Source: Neomegalonema sp. (GTDB lineage: Bacteria > Pseudomonadota > Alphaproteobacteria > Rhodobacterales > Rhodobacteraceae). Taken from it: DNA of 64,000 bases. The translations under genes were made by a program, and so were the position numbers. Below are positions 9,918 to 16,731 of this stretch, piece after piece. The stretch covers positions 62,001 to 126,000 of the forward strand of contig JALEFY010000028.1 in the NCBI GenBank assembly GCA_022760435.1, given 5' to 3'. Each line of letters begins with the position of its first letter. Positions within the stretch are counted from its first letter, which is position 1. Under the pieces are notes generated by a model. It had not been told where the DNA came from, searched no databases, and worked only from the letters and a program-made list of their open reading frames with translations.

Positions 9918-10352
9918 TCAGGCTCCCAGCACGTGACGCAGGACAAAGACGGTGGCGAAGGTCACGATCATGAAGGTCATGGTCGCGGCGATCGAGCGCA
10001 GGGAAAGCCGCGCCATGCCGCACACCCCGTGGCCCGATGTACAGCCATTTGCCAGGGTCACTCCGATCCCGACCAGCACGCCGCTCGCCACCATGAAGCC
10101 CGCCGAGACCGGCACTTGCACCGCTGGCATTGCGCCGGTCACCAGCAGATAGGCCAGCGGCGCCGTGATCATGCCGAGCAGGAACAGCCCGCGCGTGAGT
10201 CGCTCATGCAGCGAGTTCGGCATCAGGATACCGGCGAGGATCCCGGTCGCACCGGCGATCCGGCCATGCAGGGCCATGAACAGAACGGCAGAAAGGCCGA
10301 TCAGCACACCGCCGATCAGGGCTGTTATGGGGGTGAAAGCGGTTTCAAACAT
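9918..10352 (-). CDS. YeeE/YedE half-transporter, PmpA type
   Basis: 144 residues and four predicted membrane helices. The loop NGCTSGHGVCGMARLS is the hallmark of YeeE/YedE sulfur transporters, with two cysteines placed to relay sulfur. It is the first half of a PmpA/PmpB pair, with the second half only 3 bp downstream. The upstream 190 bp contain a terminator for the DUF2892 gene and a set of short GC-rich repeats, so the pair may have its own promoter. It should lie in the inner membrane and feed sulfane sulfur to the downstream dioxygenase and SQR products, which is inference from context. Confidence 0.87.
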   Translation of the reverse strand: MFETAFTPITALIGGVLIGLSAVLFMALHGRIAGATGILAGILMPNSLHERLTRGLFLLGMITAPLAYLLVTGAMPAVQVPVSAGFMVASGVLVGIGVTLANGCTSGHGVCGMARLSLRSIAATMTFMIVTFATVFVLRHVLGA

Positions 10353-10376
10353 GGTGTCGTCTATTCTCTCGCAAGG

Positions 10377-10428
10377 GGTGCGCGCTTGTCATGTGTGCGC
10401 GCTTGTTAAGGGTGCGCGCTCGTGATCG
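10377..10428. repeat. Three imperfect GTGCGCGCTTGT repeats
   Basis: Three copies of a KGTGCGCGCTYGT core follow each other with a 17-18 bp period between the PmpA gene and the DUF2892 gene. Similar cores recur at about 13144 and 13188 upstream of soxR. They may be tandem duplications or clustered protein sites. Confidence 0.5.
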
Positions 10429-10494
10429 CTCTGCTCTTGAGAGCGTGGCGCTGGCTTCGCCTTTGAATTTTTGAATGTGTACCCCAGAAAACAA

Positions 10495-10523
10495 GGGTCA
10501 GTCGACAGGTTTTCGGCTGACCC
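10495..10523 (-). terminator. Rho-independent terminator after the DUF2892 gene
   Basis: A 7-bp perfect stem, GGGTCAG (10495-10501) with CTGACCC (10517-10523), lies about 20 bp beyond the stop of the minus-strand DUF2892 gene. On the minus strand it is followed by CTTGTTTTC, a short T-rich run. This would separate the small gene from the pmpAB-pdo-sqr transcript. Confidence 0.6.
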
Positions 10524-10542
10524 AAGCGGTTGCGAGATCGGA

Positions 10543-10749
10543 TTAACCAGTGCAGATGCCCAGGATCCGGTAAAGCGGGCAAAAACGCACCAGCGATGTC
10601 AGCAAAAACACAGCCCCGGCGGCGATGGCGATATATTTGTACAGATCGACGGTGAAAAGCTCGATGCCGCCGACAAAGGGCAGGGCGATCAGGACAATCC
10701 CAAGGACGATCCGCAAGATGCGGTCGATGGTTCCGACATTGGCGCTCAT
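10543..10749 (-). CDS. Small YgaP-type membrane protein (DUF2892)
   Basis: 68 residues with two hydrophobic segments, ending in LVRFCPLYRILGICTG. This matches the DUF2892 family, the membrane part of YgaP-type rhodanese proteins, here without the rhodanese domain. The two cysteines near the end are typical. These proteins are common beside sulfide-detoxification genes. The gene lies between the Crp/Fnr regulator and the PmpA-type gene, and a terminator-like hairpin follows it. The function is unknown beyond association with sulfane sulfur metabolism. A longer frame through the same region starts upstream in another phase but has no family resemblance. Confidence 0.8.
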   Translation of the reverse strand: MSANVGTIDRILRIVLGIVLIALPFVGGIELFTVDLYKYIAIAAGAVFLLTSLVRFCPLYRILGICTG

Positions 10750-10864
10750 GGTCCACTCCAGCTAAAGGGCGCCGGTCCCTGCATCAAGGCGCCGGCGAGG
10801 GGCGATTCTTCTGGTCACGATTGACGATGCCAAAACCCATTGCCATCGAGCGGGATTTTCTTCA

Positions 10865-10877
10865 GTGACATTATCAC
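10865..10877. promoter_or_regulatory. GTGA-N5-TCAC palindrome, possible Crp/Fnr site
   Basis: GTGA (10865-10868) and TCAC (10874-10877) form a short palindrome in the 176-bp gap between the Crp/Fnr-family gene and the DUF2892 gene, about 120 bp upstream of the latter. The spacing is one base shorter than the classical Crp site. It is a weak candidate for control by the adjacent regulator. Confidence 0.3.
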
Positions 10878-10925
10878 CAAGTGCTGACCACCATGAATTG
10901 GACAGCAGCCTCACCCGCGCCAACC

Positions 10926-11603
10926 TCACCCGCGTAATGCGCCCTCACTGGCAATGAAGCGGCGCAGGCCATCGGGGTCGGCAATCCGGATCTCCCCCCG
11001 GGCGGTCGCGATCCAGCCTCGGCGCTGAAACTCCTGCAATTGCCTCGAGACCACCTCGCGCGCCGTGCCAAGCTCGCTGGCGAGCTGCTGATGGGTCAGA
11101 TGGATGCTGTCGCGCGCCCCCGCCAGCGCCAGAAGGCGTTCGGCAAGGCGCAGATCGACGCGGCGAAAGGCGACCTCCTCAACCACCTGAAACATCTCCG
11201 AGATCCGCTTGAAACAAGCGGCGAAGATGAAGCGGCGAAAGATCGCCGAGCGCGCCAGCAGATCCTCGAACACCCGCCCGGGCACCAGCACCGCCGTGAT
11301 GTCGGTCTCGGTGATCCCGCTGGCCTCGTAATCGCCATAGGCAAGCAGCGTTGCGGTGGTCAGCACGCAGGTCTCCCCGGCCTGGACCCGGTAAAGCACG
11401 ATCTCGCGACCGTTCTCGGCGCTTTGCAGCACCCGCACCGTGCCCTCGAGCAGCAGCACCATATGCTCGGCATGTTTGCCGGGGGCAAAGATCTCGGTGC
11501 CCGCGGCGATGCGCACGAGCTGGCTGTTGTCGTGCAGGCTCTGCGCGATCCCGTCTTCCAGCGCGGCAAGCGGCGGGAAGCGATCGGTCCAGCGTGACGT
11601 CAT
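10926..11603 (-). CDS. Crp/Fnr-family transcriptional regulator
   Basis: About 225 residues from the ATG at 11603, chosen because the AAAGG Shine-Dalgarno is ~7 bp away; an ATG two codons earlier is too close. The N-terminal half is a cyclic-nucleotide-binding beta barrel (VLLLEGTVRVLQSAENGREI) and the C-terminal half has a winged-helix domain with the Crp-type recognition region (LTHQQLASELGTAREVVSRQL). It lacks the Fnr iron-sulfur cysteine cluster. Two cysteines remain, near residues 79 and 130, in the sensor half and at the start of the dimer helix, which could make it thiol-responsive. It sits inside the sulfur island, 26 bp after soxT, and probably regulates the downstream pmp-pdo-sqr genes. 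Confidence 0.85.
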   Translation of the reverse strand: MTSRWTDRFPPLAALEDGIAQSLHDNSQLVRIAAGTEIFAPGKHAEHMVLLLEGTVRVLQSAENGREIVLYRVQAGETCVLTTATLLAYGDYEASGITETDITAVLVPGRVFEDLLARSAIFRRFIFAACFKRISEMFQVVEEVAFRRVDLRLAERLLALAGARDSIHLTHQQLASELGTAREVVSRQLQEFQRRGWIATARGEIRIADPDGLRRFIASEGALRG

Positions 11604-11629
11604 GACCATGCCTTTCTCATCACGCGCCC

Positions 11630-12694
11630 TTATTCATGCGGGGCAAAGCCGTGGATCAGGTGGCGCAGGCCGATCAGCGCGCCGATCACGATCGCCGCCA
11701 GCACCACCGGAGCGCTGTAGCGCAGGATCGAAAACGCCGACAAGCCTTGCCCGACCGAGCAGCCCAGCGCGATCACCCCGCCGGTACCCATGAGAAAGGC
11801 GCCGAAGATCTGTCGCCCGAGCTCTTGCGGATCATCGCAGGCTTCCCAGCGAAAATGCCCCTTCGAGATGCTGCCGATCACGGCGCCAATCGCGATCCCG
11901 GCGACCGAGCCAACCCCAAAGCCAAGGCCGGAGCTGCCAGCGCTGGCGGTCATCGCGAAGAACAATGTCTGCCCCAGCGGCGCGGTGAAGCTGTGCGAGC
12001 GGATCTCGGTATCGGCGAAGCCATGCGCCTCGATCCAGGCGGTGCCGGCCCAGCCGCTGGCGATTGCCAGACCAACCAGAACGCTCCAGAACAAGGCACC
12101 TCTTGTCGCGCGAAAACGCCCGTCAATCAGCGCGAAGCCCGCGAGTGCCGCCGCGATCGCCAGTGCCGGAACCAGCAGCGGCAGCCCGGTCAGGTGTTGG
12201 ATGGCATGCGCATAGCCAAGGCTCAGCGCTGTTGGCGGCTCGGGGACTTGCGGGAACAGGAAGTCGCGCAGGATCGCGGTGGGCCCGCCCATCGCCATTG
12301 CTGCCGAGACCGCCATCACCAGCACGATCACGCCCGAGCGCAGGTCGCCGCCGCCCGCCCGGGCCAGCGCGCCATAACCGCAATTGCCCGCCAGCGCCAT
12401 GCCATATCCAAACAGCAGCCCGCCGCAGATCGCGGCCAGTGGGTCGAAGGCGAAGGGGGCATAGAGCGTGCGGCTCAGATCCAAAAGCCCTTCCTGCGCG
12501 AGCACAAAGCTGGCGGCGATGGCGACGCTCAGCGCCAGTGCCCACATCCGGATGCGGCGCCAGTCATTGCCATAGGCCGCGTCCTCGATCGCGCCCAGCG
12601 TGCAAAACCGCCCCCGGCGCGCGGCAAGCCCGAGCACGATGCCGCCGATCAGGCCGCAAAGGGTTTCCAGTCCGGCTTCAGTGAGCCCCAGCAT
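11630..12694 (-). CDS. soxT: SoxT-like YeeE/YedE sulfur transporter
   Basis: 354 residues from the ATG at 12694; the longer frame overlaps soxR and adds 27 polar residues with no family match. About nine membrane helices are predicted. Cysteine loops typical of full-length YeeE/YedE proteins are present: RGRFCTLGAIEDAA near the N-terminus, GNCGYGALARAGGG in the middle and LGCSVGQGLSAFS near the end. It directly follows soxR on the same strand, and soxS-soxR-soxT is the order seen in Paracoccus sox loci, where SoxT is a predicted importer of a sulfur species that signals to SoxR. It is the third YeeE/YedE-family protein in this island. Confidence 0.85.
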   Translation of the reverse strand: MLGLTEAGLETLCGLIGGIVLGLAARRGRFCTLGAIEDAAYGNDWRRIRMWALALSVAIAASFVLAQEGLLDLSRTLYAPFAFDPLAAICGGLLFGYGMALAGNCGYGALARAGGGDLRSGVIVLVMAVSAAMAMGGPTAILRDFLFPQVPEPPTALSLGYAHAIQHLTGLPLLVPALAIAAALAGFALIDGRFRATRGALFWSVLVGLAIASGWAGTAWIEAHGFADTEIRSHSFTAPLGQTLFFAMTASAGSSGLGFGVGSVAGIAIGAVIGSISKGHFRWEACDDPQELGRQIFGAFLMGTGGVIALGCSVGQGLSAFSILRYSAPVVLAAIVIGALIGLRHLIHGFAPHE

Positions 12695-12747
12695 GGTGAG
12701 AGGTTTCCTCGCCCCGTTCCGATTCCCGACGCGGCGTACCTGAGAGG

Positions 12748-13095
12748 TCAGGAGCAGCTTTGCTCGGGATTGCAAAACAGATCATAGACCGTTTCGATCA
12801 TCCGTCTCGCCTTGTCATCGCTGAGGCGATAATAAATTGCCTTACCATCGCGGCGAAAATCCACCAGCCCTTCGAGCCGCAGGCGGGCGAGTTGCTGCGA
12901 GACCGCCGCTTGACGCGAGGACAGCAGGTCTTCGAGCTCGGTCACCGATTTTTCGCCGCTGGCCAGATGGCACAGAATCATCAACCGACCTTCATGCGCG
13001 AGCGCCTTGAGAAAGTTGGTCGCGTTGCGGGCGTTTTCCATCATGGCTGTCAATTCGATTTCGTCCATGCTTGGGGAGAGAATTGGGAGGGCCAT
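12748..13095 (-). CDS. soxR: ArsR-family persulfide-responsive repressor, SoxR/SqrR/BigR type
   Basis: 115 residues with an ArsR winged helix (recognition region LLSSRQAAVSQQLARLRLEG). Two cysteines fall exactly at residues 42 (LMILCHLAS) and 108 (YDLFCNPEQ), the positions used by BigR and, offset by one, SqrR to form a polysulfide bridge; a third, C114, is near the end. No metal-binding CxC motif is present. The position beside soxS and soxT identifies it with SoxR, the repressor of sox genes in Paracoccus-type clusters. It would release DNA when periplasmic sulfur enters the cell. A likely operator is the palindrome upstream of soxX. The gene starts 245 bp after the end of soxS. Confidence 0.88.
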   Translation of the reverse strand: MALPILSPSMDEIELTAMMENARNATNFLKALAHEGRLMILCHLASGEKSVTELEDLLSSRQAAVSQQLARLRLEGLVDFRRDGKAIYYRLSDDKARRMIETVYDLFCNPEQSCS

Positions 13096-13340
13096 GATGT
13101 TCTTGCTCAGCGTTTGAGTGGTCGGGTTCAGGGTCGCTTCGAATGCGCGCTCTTGTCTGCCGCGGGGGCGCGCACGTAACTTCCGCGGGTGCGCGCTCTT
13201 GCGGCATTGACCGTTTCAGTCAGGTGCTTCAATGCAGTGCATCACCGCCCGCAGCGTTTGTGCCGCAATGCAGCAAAGCACGAAAACGCGACCCATGCAA
13301 ACATTCAGAACTCTAAAGTCCCAGATCGGCGCGCTTTTGT
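13096..13340. other. soxR-soxS intergenic region with GC-rich repeat cores
   Basis: This 245-bp stretch has no convincing gene. It contains TGCGCGCTCTTG at about 13144 and 13189 and an inverted GCGCGCAC near 13168, related to the repeats at 10377-10428. The half nearest soxS is richer in A and T (13290-13325). A soxR promoter on the minus strand is likely here, but no clear -35/-10 pair stands out. Confidence 0.4.
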
Positions 13341-13748
13341 CTATTGTCCGGAAGGCGCAGACGCCGCGTTCTGCGGCAATTGTTGCATGATTTGCGCCAG
13401 CAACCCCCAAAAGAAGTCCTCACCAGGATAGCCTTCGATTCGCCCGACTTCCTTGCCGTCCTCGATCAGGATGAAGGTCGGCGTGAAATGGGGGCGGGGC
13501 GACAAGTTCAGATCCTTCAATGCCTTGCTGCCGATCTCTACAGTGCGCAAAGGCGCGCGCTTGCCTTCATCGGTCTTGGGATAAATCGGCCCGATCTGTT
13601 TGTGCCATTCGGCGCACCAGGGGCAGCCGGGCTCTTCAACCATGATCAGTTCGGCGGCCTGGGCTGTTTGCGGTGCTGTCCCGATCAAGGACAAAACGAT
13701 CAGGCAAAGCGCGCCAAACGCGGCGCGGACGAGGCGACTGGGCATCAA
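13341..13748 (-). CDS. soxS: SoxS-like periplasmic thioredoxin
   Basis: 135 residues. An N-terminal signal peptide (cleavage near AQAAELI) precedes a small thioredoxin-like domain with the redox motif CPWC at residues 42-45 and a cis-Pro-like segment (HFTPTFILIEDGKEVGRIEGY). SoxS in Paracoccus reduces mixed disulfides on the SoxYZ carrier and keeps the Sox system active; soxRS are divergent from soxVW, exactly as here. It probably gets its electrons from SoxV on the other strand. The gene heads the minus-strand arm, 127 bp from the soxV start. Confidence 0.87.
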   Translation of the reverse strand: MMPSRLVRAAFGALCLIVLSLIGTAPQTAQAAELIMVEEPGCPWCAEWHKQIGPIYPKTDEGKRAPLRTVEIGSKALKDLNLSPRPHFTPTFILIEDGKEVGRIEGYPGEDFFWGLLAQIMQQLPQNAASAPSGQ

Positions 13749-13875
13749 GATCTCACTTTCATGACCGATGAATCCATGACCGAAGAATGACGGCAGACTA
13801 GCTTCAGCGCGCGATTGACGAAAGGCGTCAAACCATCATAGGTTTTGAATATAAAAATAAGTGATGAGGAAATGA
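13749..13875. promoter_or_regulatory. Divergent soxS/soxV promoter region
   Basis: 127 bp between divergent genes. The soxV-proximal end is A/T-rich (13841-13860) and contains ATAAAAAT at 13851-13858, the complement of the core of the soxX operator-like palindrome. A tandem duplication ATGACCGATGAATCC/ATGACCGAAGAATGA occupies 13761-13790. The soxV RBS is GAGGAA at 13865-13870. Confidence 0.5.
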
Positions 13876-14628
13876 ATGGAAGGCATTGCCGGTTTTGACG
13901 TCGGTTATGGCGCTGCGGCGCTCGCTGGGCTGTTGTCTTTCCTGTCGCCTTGCATCTTGCCGATCGTGCCGTTCTATCTGTGCTATCTGGCTGGGATTTC
14001 CTTTGAGACCCTGAGCGATGAGGGCCGGGTAACCGGATCCACGCGGCGCCGGGTGGTGCTTTCGGCGGTGCTGTTCGCGCTCGGGGTGACGACGATCTTT
14101 GTCGGGCTTGGGGCCAGCGCCTCGCTGTTCGGCCAGTGGCTGCGCGATTCGTTCGACATTCTTCGCTATGTCGCCGCCGCGATCATCCTGTTGATGGGGC
14201 TGCATTTCCTCGGTGTGCTGAAGATCGGGCTGTTCAATCGTCAAGCGCGCATGGATGTCGGTGAGCATCAGATGGGATTGCTTGGCGCCTATGTCGTCGG
14301 GCTCGCCTTTGCCTTCGGCTGGAGCCCCTGCGCCGGGCCGCTGCTCGGGGTGATCCTGTTCAAGGCCAGCGCCGCGCAAACGGCCGGCGAAGGCGCGCTG
14401 CTGCTGCTGGTCTATTCGCTGGGGATGACCCTGCCGTTTGTCCTGGCGGCGCTGTTTGTCGGCCCGTTCCTGTCCTGGGCGAAGGGGTTTCGCAAATATA
14501 TGGGCACGGTCGAGAAGGTCATGGGTGCCTTCCTGATCCTGTTCGCTGTGCTGATCGGCACCGACAGCATCCGCTTTATCGCCGAATGGATGGTCGAGTA
14601 CGGCCCCGATCTCGGCACCACGCAGTAA
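13876..14628 (+). CDS. soxV: SoxV, CcdA-family thiol-disulfide transmembrane reductase
   Basis: 250 residues with six predicted membrane helices. The two conserved CcdA cysteines are in SFLSPCILPIVPFY (C26) and FGWSPCAGPLLGV (C152). CcdA/DsbD-type proteins carry electrons from cytoplasmic thioredoxin to periplasmic thioredoxins. Followed by soxW 31 bp downstream and divergent from soxS, it matches SoxV, which reduces SoxW and SoxS for Sox function. The GAGGAA RBS is 5 bp before the ATG. A role in general cytochrome c maturation is possible but less likely in this position. Confidence 0.92.
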   Translation: MEGIAGFDVGYGAAALAGLLSFLSPCILPIVPFYLCYLAGISFETLSDEGRVTGSTRRRVVLSAVLFALGVTTIFVGLGASASLFGQWLRDSFDILRYVAAAIILLMGLHFLGVLKIGLFNRQARMDVGEHQMGLLGAYVVGLAFAFGWSPCAGPLLGVILFKASAAQTAGEGALLLLVYSLGMTLPFVLAALFVGPFLSWAKGFRKYMGTVEKVMGAFLILFAVLIGTDSIRFIAEWMVEYGPDLGTTQ

Positions 14629-14659
14629 TCGGTTTCGAGCGAGGAGTTTTGGGAGGTCA

Positions 14660-15235
14660 ATGATGAGAACGGTTTTCACGACACTGATCGCGGCCCTGAT
14701 CGGCGCGCTCGCCATGGTCGCGGCGGGGCAGGCGCAAACGCTGGGCGAGGATGGTCTGCACAAGACGCCCTGGATGGCGATCACCTTCAAGGACATGACC
14801 GAGGATCTGCAAAGCGCCAGCGAGCAGGGCAAACGTCTGGCAATCATCTTCGAGCAGCGCGGCTGCATCTATTGCAAGAAGATGCATGAGGAGGTTTTCC
14901 CCGATCCGAAGATTGCCCAGTACATCTCGGAGAACTTCATGGTCGTGCAGATGAACCTGTTCGGCGACGAGGAAGTGACTGATTTCGATGGCGAATCATT
15001 GTCCGAGAAGGAGATGGCGCGGCGCTGGGGCGTGGTGTTCACCCCGACGCTGATGTTCATGCCCGAGGAAGTGCCCGAATCCGGGACGGCGGCGCAGGCG
15101 GCAGTCAGCGTGATGCCCGGCGCATTTGGAAAATTCACCACTCGGGCGATGTTCCAATGGGTGAAGGAGAAGGGCTATGAGGGCGATGAGCACTTCCAGA
15201 AATATCTTGCCCGCATGATTGCCGAACAAAAATGA
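14660..15235 (+). CDS. soxW: SoxW-like periplasmic thioredoxin
   Basis: 191 residues. An N-terminal signal peptide (~26 residues, ending GQAQT) is followed by a thioredoxin-like fold with the motif CIYC (C69-C72) in the context FEQRGCIYCKKMHEEVF, typical of the SoxW/DUF255-like group. A cis-Pro segment (WGVVFTPTLMFM) follows. SoxW is reduced by SoxV and is found in this position in Paracoccus-type sox clusters. The start has two adjacent ATGs behind a GGGAGG RBS; the first is used here. A 133-bp gap with an operator-like palindrome separates it from soxX, so it may form a separate transcript with soxV. Confidence 0.88.
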   Translation: MMRTVFTTLIAALIGALAMVAAGQAQTLGEDGLHKTPWMAITFKDMTEDLQSASEQGKRLAIIFEQRGCIYCKKMHEEVFPDPKIAQYISENFMVVQMNLFGDEEVTDFDGESLSEKEMARRWGVVFTPTLMFMPEEVPESGTAAQAAVSVMPGAFGKFTTRAMFQWVKEKGYEGDEHFQKYLARMIAEQK

Positions 15236-15274
15236 CAAAACTGTCGGATCCCGCGCAAGTTTCTCTTGCTCGGG

Positions 15275-15292
15275 AATTCATTTTTATGAATT
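15275..15292. promoter_or_regulatory. Perfect palindrome upstream of soxX, probable SoxR operator
   Basis: AATTCAT (15275-15281) and ATGAATT (15286-15292) are perfect 7-bp arms around TTTT. The inner part reads ATTC-N8-GAAT, which is the form I recall for the SqrR operator of Rhodobacter capsulatus. It lies 77 bp upstream of the soxX ATG, in the only A/T-rich stretch between soxW and soxX. The adjacent SoxR-type repressor makes it the natural ligand. Confidence 0.65.
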
Positions 15293-15368
15293 TATGCATC
15301 GAAGACGGTCCGCTAACGTTTCCGTCATGAACAAGCAATCCAGCGCAGCGACGCTAGGGAGGAAAGAG

Positions 15369-15839
15369 ATGAAGACTTCTATTCTCGCCATCGCAGCCAC
15401 CATGCTGGCAACCGGTGCTCTGGCCGAGCCCGTTGCCCCATCGGCTGTGTCTTTCAATGACGGCGCGGTGGCGACCTCGCTTTCGGGTCAGCCGGGTGAT
15501 GCCACCCGCGGACGCGAGATTGTCGGCACCAAGAGCCTGGGCAATTGCGTGTCCTGCCATGCCATCACCGAGATGAGCGATGTGCCCTGGCATGGTGAGG
15601 TTGGCCCGACCCTCGATGGCGTCGCCGATCGCTGGGACGAAGCGCAGCTGCGCGGCATCGTCGCCAATGCGAAGATGACCTATGACGGCACCATCATGCC
15701 GGCCTTCTACAAGGTCAGCGGCTTCACCCGTCCGGGTGATGGTTATACCGGCAAGGCGGCCAAGGAGATCTCGCCGGTTCTCGACGCGCAGCAGATCGAG
15801 GACGTGGTCGCCTATCTGATGACCCTCAAGGAAGAATAA
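15369..15839 (+). CDS. soxX: SoxX, monoheme cytochrome c subunit of SoxAX
   Basis: 156 residues from the ATG at 15369, which has a GGGAGGAAAGAG RBS; the frame is open further upstream without a better start. A signal peptide (cleavage near ALAEP) is followed by a single class I heme motif CVSCH (C60, C63, H64) and a C-terminal segment with TIMPAFYKV, whose methionine is the probable distal ligand. SoxX pairs with SoxA to couple thiosulfate to the SoxY cysteine. It starts the soxXYZA block. Confidence 0.94.
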   Translation: MKTSILAIAATMLATGALAEPVAPSAVSFNDGAVATSLSGQPGDATRGREIVGTKSLGNCVSCHAITEMSDVPWHGEVGPTLDGVADRWDEAQLRGIVANAKMTYDGTIMPAFYKVSGFTRPGDGYTGKAAKEISPVLDAQQIEDVVAYLMTLKEE

Positions 15840-15901
15840 TCGCCGATCGAAAGGCGACGGTGCCCGTGCCGGGCGCTGAGGAAAAGAAAAAGGAGATACC
15901 C

Positions 15902-16324
15902 ATGAATATCACCAGACGTGAAGCCCTGCTGATCGGTGCCGGTGGCGCGGTGATGCTGGCACTGCCGAGCATCGCGCAAGCGAAGGGCCTGACCGAAGAA
16001 GCGATCGCCAGCTTCACCGGCGGCGCCCCGATCGCCGAAGGCGGCGTTGATCTGAACACGCCGGAGATCGCGGAAAACGGCAACACTGTGCCGGTCGAAG
16101 TCTCCGCCGAAGGCGCAACCGCCATCCTGCTGCTGGCCGATGGTAACCCGACCCCGGGTGTTGCAACCTTCCATTTCGGTCCGCTGGCCGGTTCGTCCTC
16201 GGCGTCGACCCGTATCCGCCTGTCGAAGACCCAGAACGTGGTCGCGATCGCGAAAATGGCCGACGGCTCCTTCGCCAAGGCAACCCGCGAAGTGAAAGTC
16301 ACCATCGGCGGCTGCGGCGGCTAA
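15902..16324 (+). CDS. soxY: SoxY, sulfur-carrier subunit
   Basis: 140 residues from the ATG at 15902, preceded by AAGGAG. The N-terminus MNITRREALLIG is a twin-arginine signal, consistent with co-export with SoxZ. The C-terminus is VTIGGCGG; the cysteine (C138) on this swinging arm carries thiosulfate and its oxidation intermediates through the Sox cycle. The protein is otherwise a beta-sandwich. It lies between soxX and soxZ, as in all Paracoccus-type clusters. Confidence 0.95.
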   Translation: MNITRREALLIGAGGAVMLALPSIAQAKGLTEEAIASFTGGAPIAEGGVDLNTPEIAENGNTVPVEVSAEGATAILLLADGNPTPGVATFHFGPLAGSSSASTRIRLSKTQNVVAIAKMADGSFAKATREVKVTIGGCGG

Positions 16325-16372
16325 TCGCGCGCCCGCTTCCCCGTCTGATCTGAAATTTAGGAGAACGCCCCG

Positions 16373-16699
16373 ATGGCAAAAATCAAACCCCGTGTGAAAG
16401 TTCCGAGCAAGGCCGAAGCCGGCGAGGTCATCACCATCAAGACCCTGATCTCGCACCCGATGGAATCGGGTCAGCGCAAGGACAAGTCGGGCAACCCGAT
16501 CCCGCGCAAGATCATCAACAAGTTCGTCGCCAGCTTTAACGGGCAGGAAGTCATCTCCGCCGATCTGGCTCCGGCAGTGTCGTCGAACCCATATTTCCAG
16601 TTCGAAGCCAAAGTCCCTGAAGCTGGTGAATTCCTCTTCCAATGGACCGATGACGATGGCTCCGTCTACGAAGCCAAGAAGAAAATCAAAATCGGCTAA
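16373..16699 (+). CDS. soxZ: SoxZ, sulfur-carrier partner subunit
   Basis: 108 residues, the family length. It has no signal peptide, as expected because it is exported with SoxY by the Tat route. The sequence shows typical SoxZ features: an early VPSKAEAGEVITIKTLISHPMES region, PRKIINKFVASFNG, and a C-terminal FQWTDDDGSVYEAKK strand. It forms the SoxYZ carrier in the periplasm. The RBS TAGGAGAA lies before the ATG. Confidence 0.95.
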   Translation: MAKIKPRVKVPSKAEAGEVITIKTLISHPMESGQRKDKSGNPIPRKIINKFVASFNGQEVISADLAPAVSSNPYFQFEAKVPEAGEFLFQWTDDDGSVYEAKKKIKIG

Positions 16700-16731
16700 T
16701 CACACAACACAAACTAGGGAGGAAAACGCGC

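Noticed and set aside
10441-10485. SoxR operator upstream of pmpA (GAATTTTTGAATG)
   Set aside because: The half-sites are direct rather than inverted repeats, so it does not match ATTC-N8-GAAT.
10406-10756. Longer minus-strand frame over the DUF2892 gene
   Set aside because: The other phase encodes a clear DUF2892 membrane protein with the family C-terminus; the longer frame is low-complexity and would read through the terminator.
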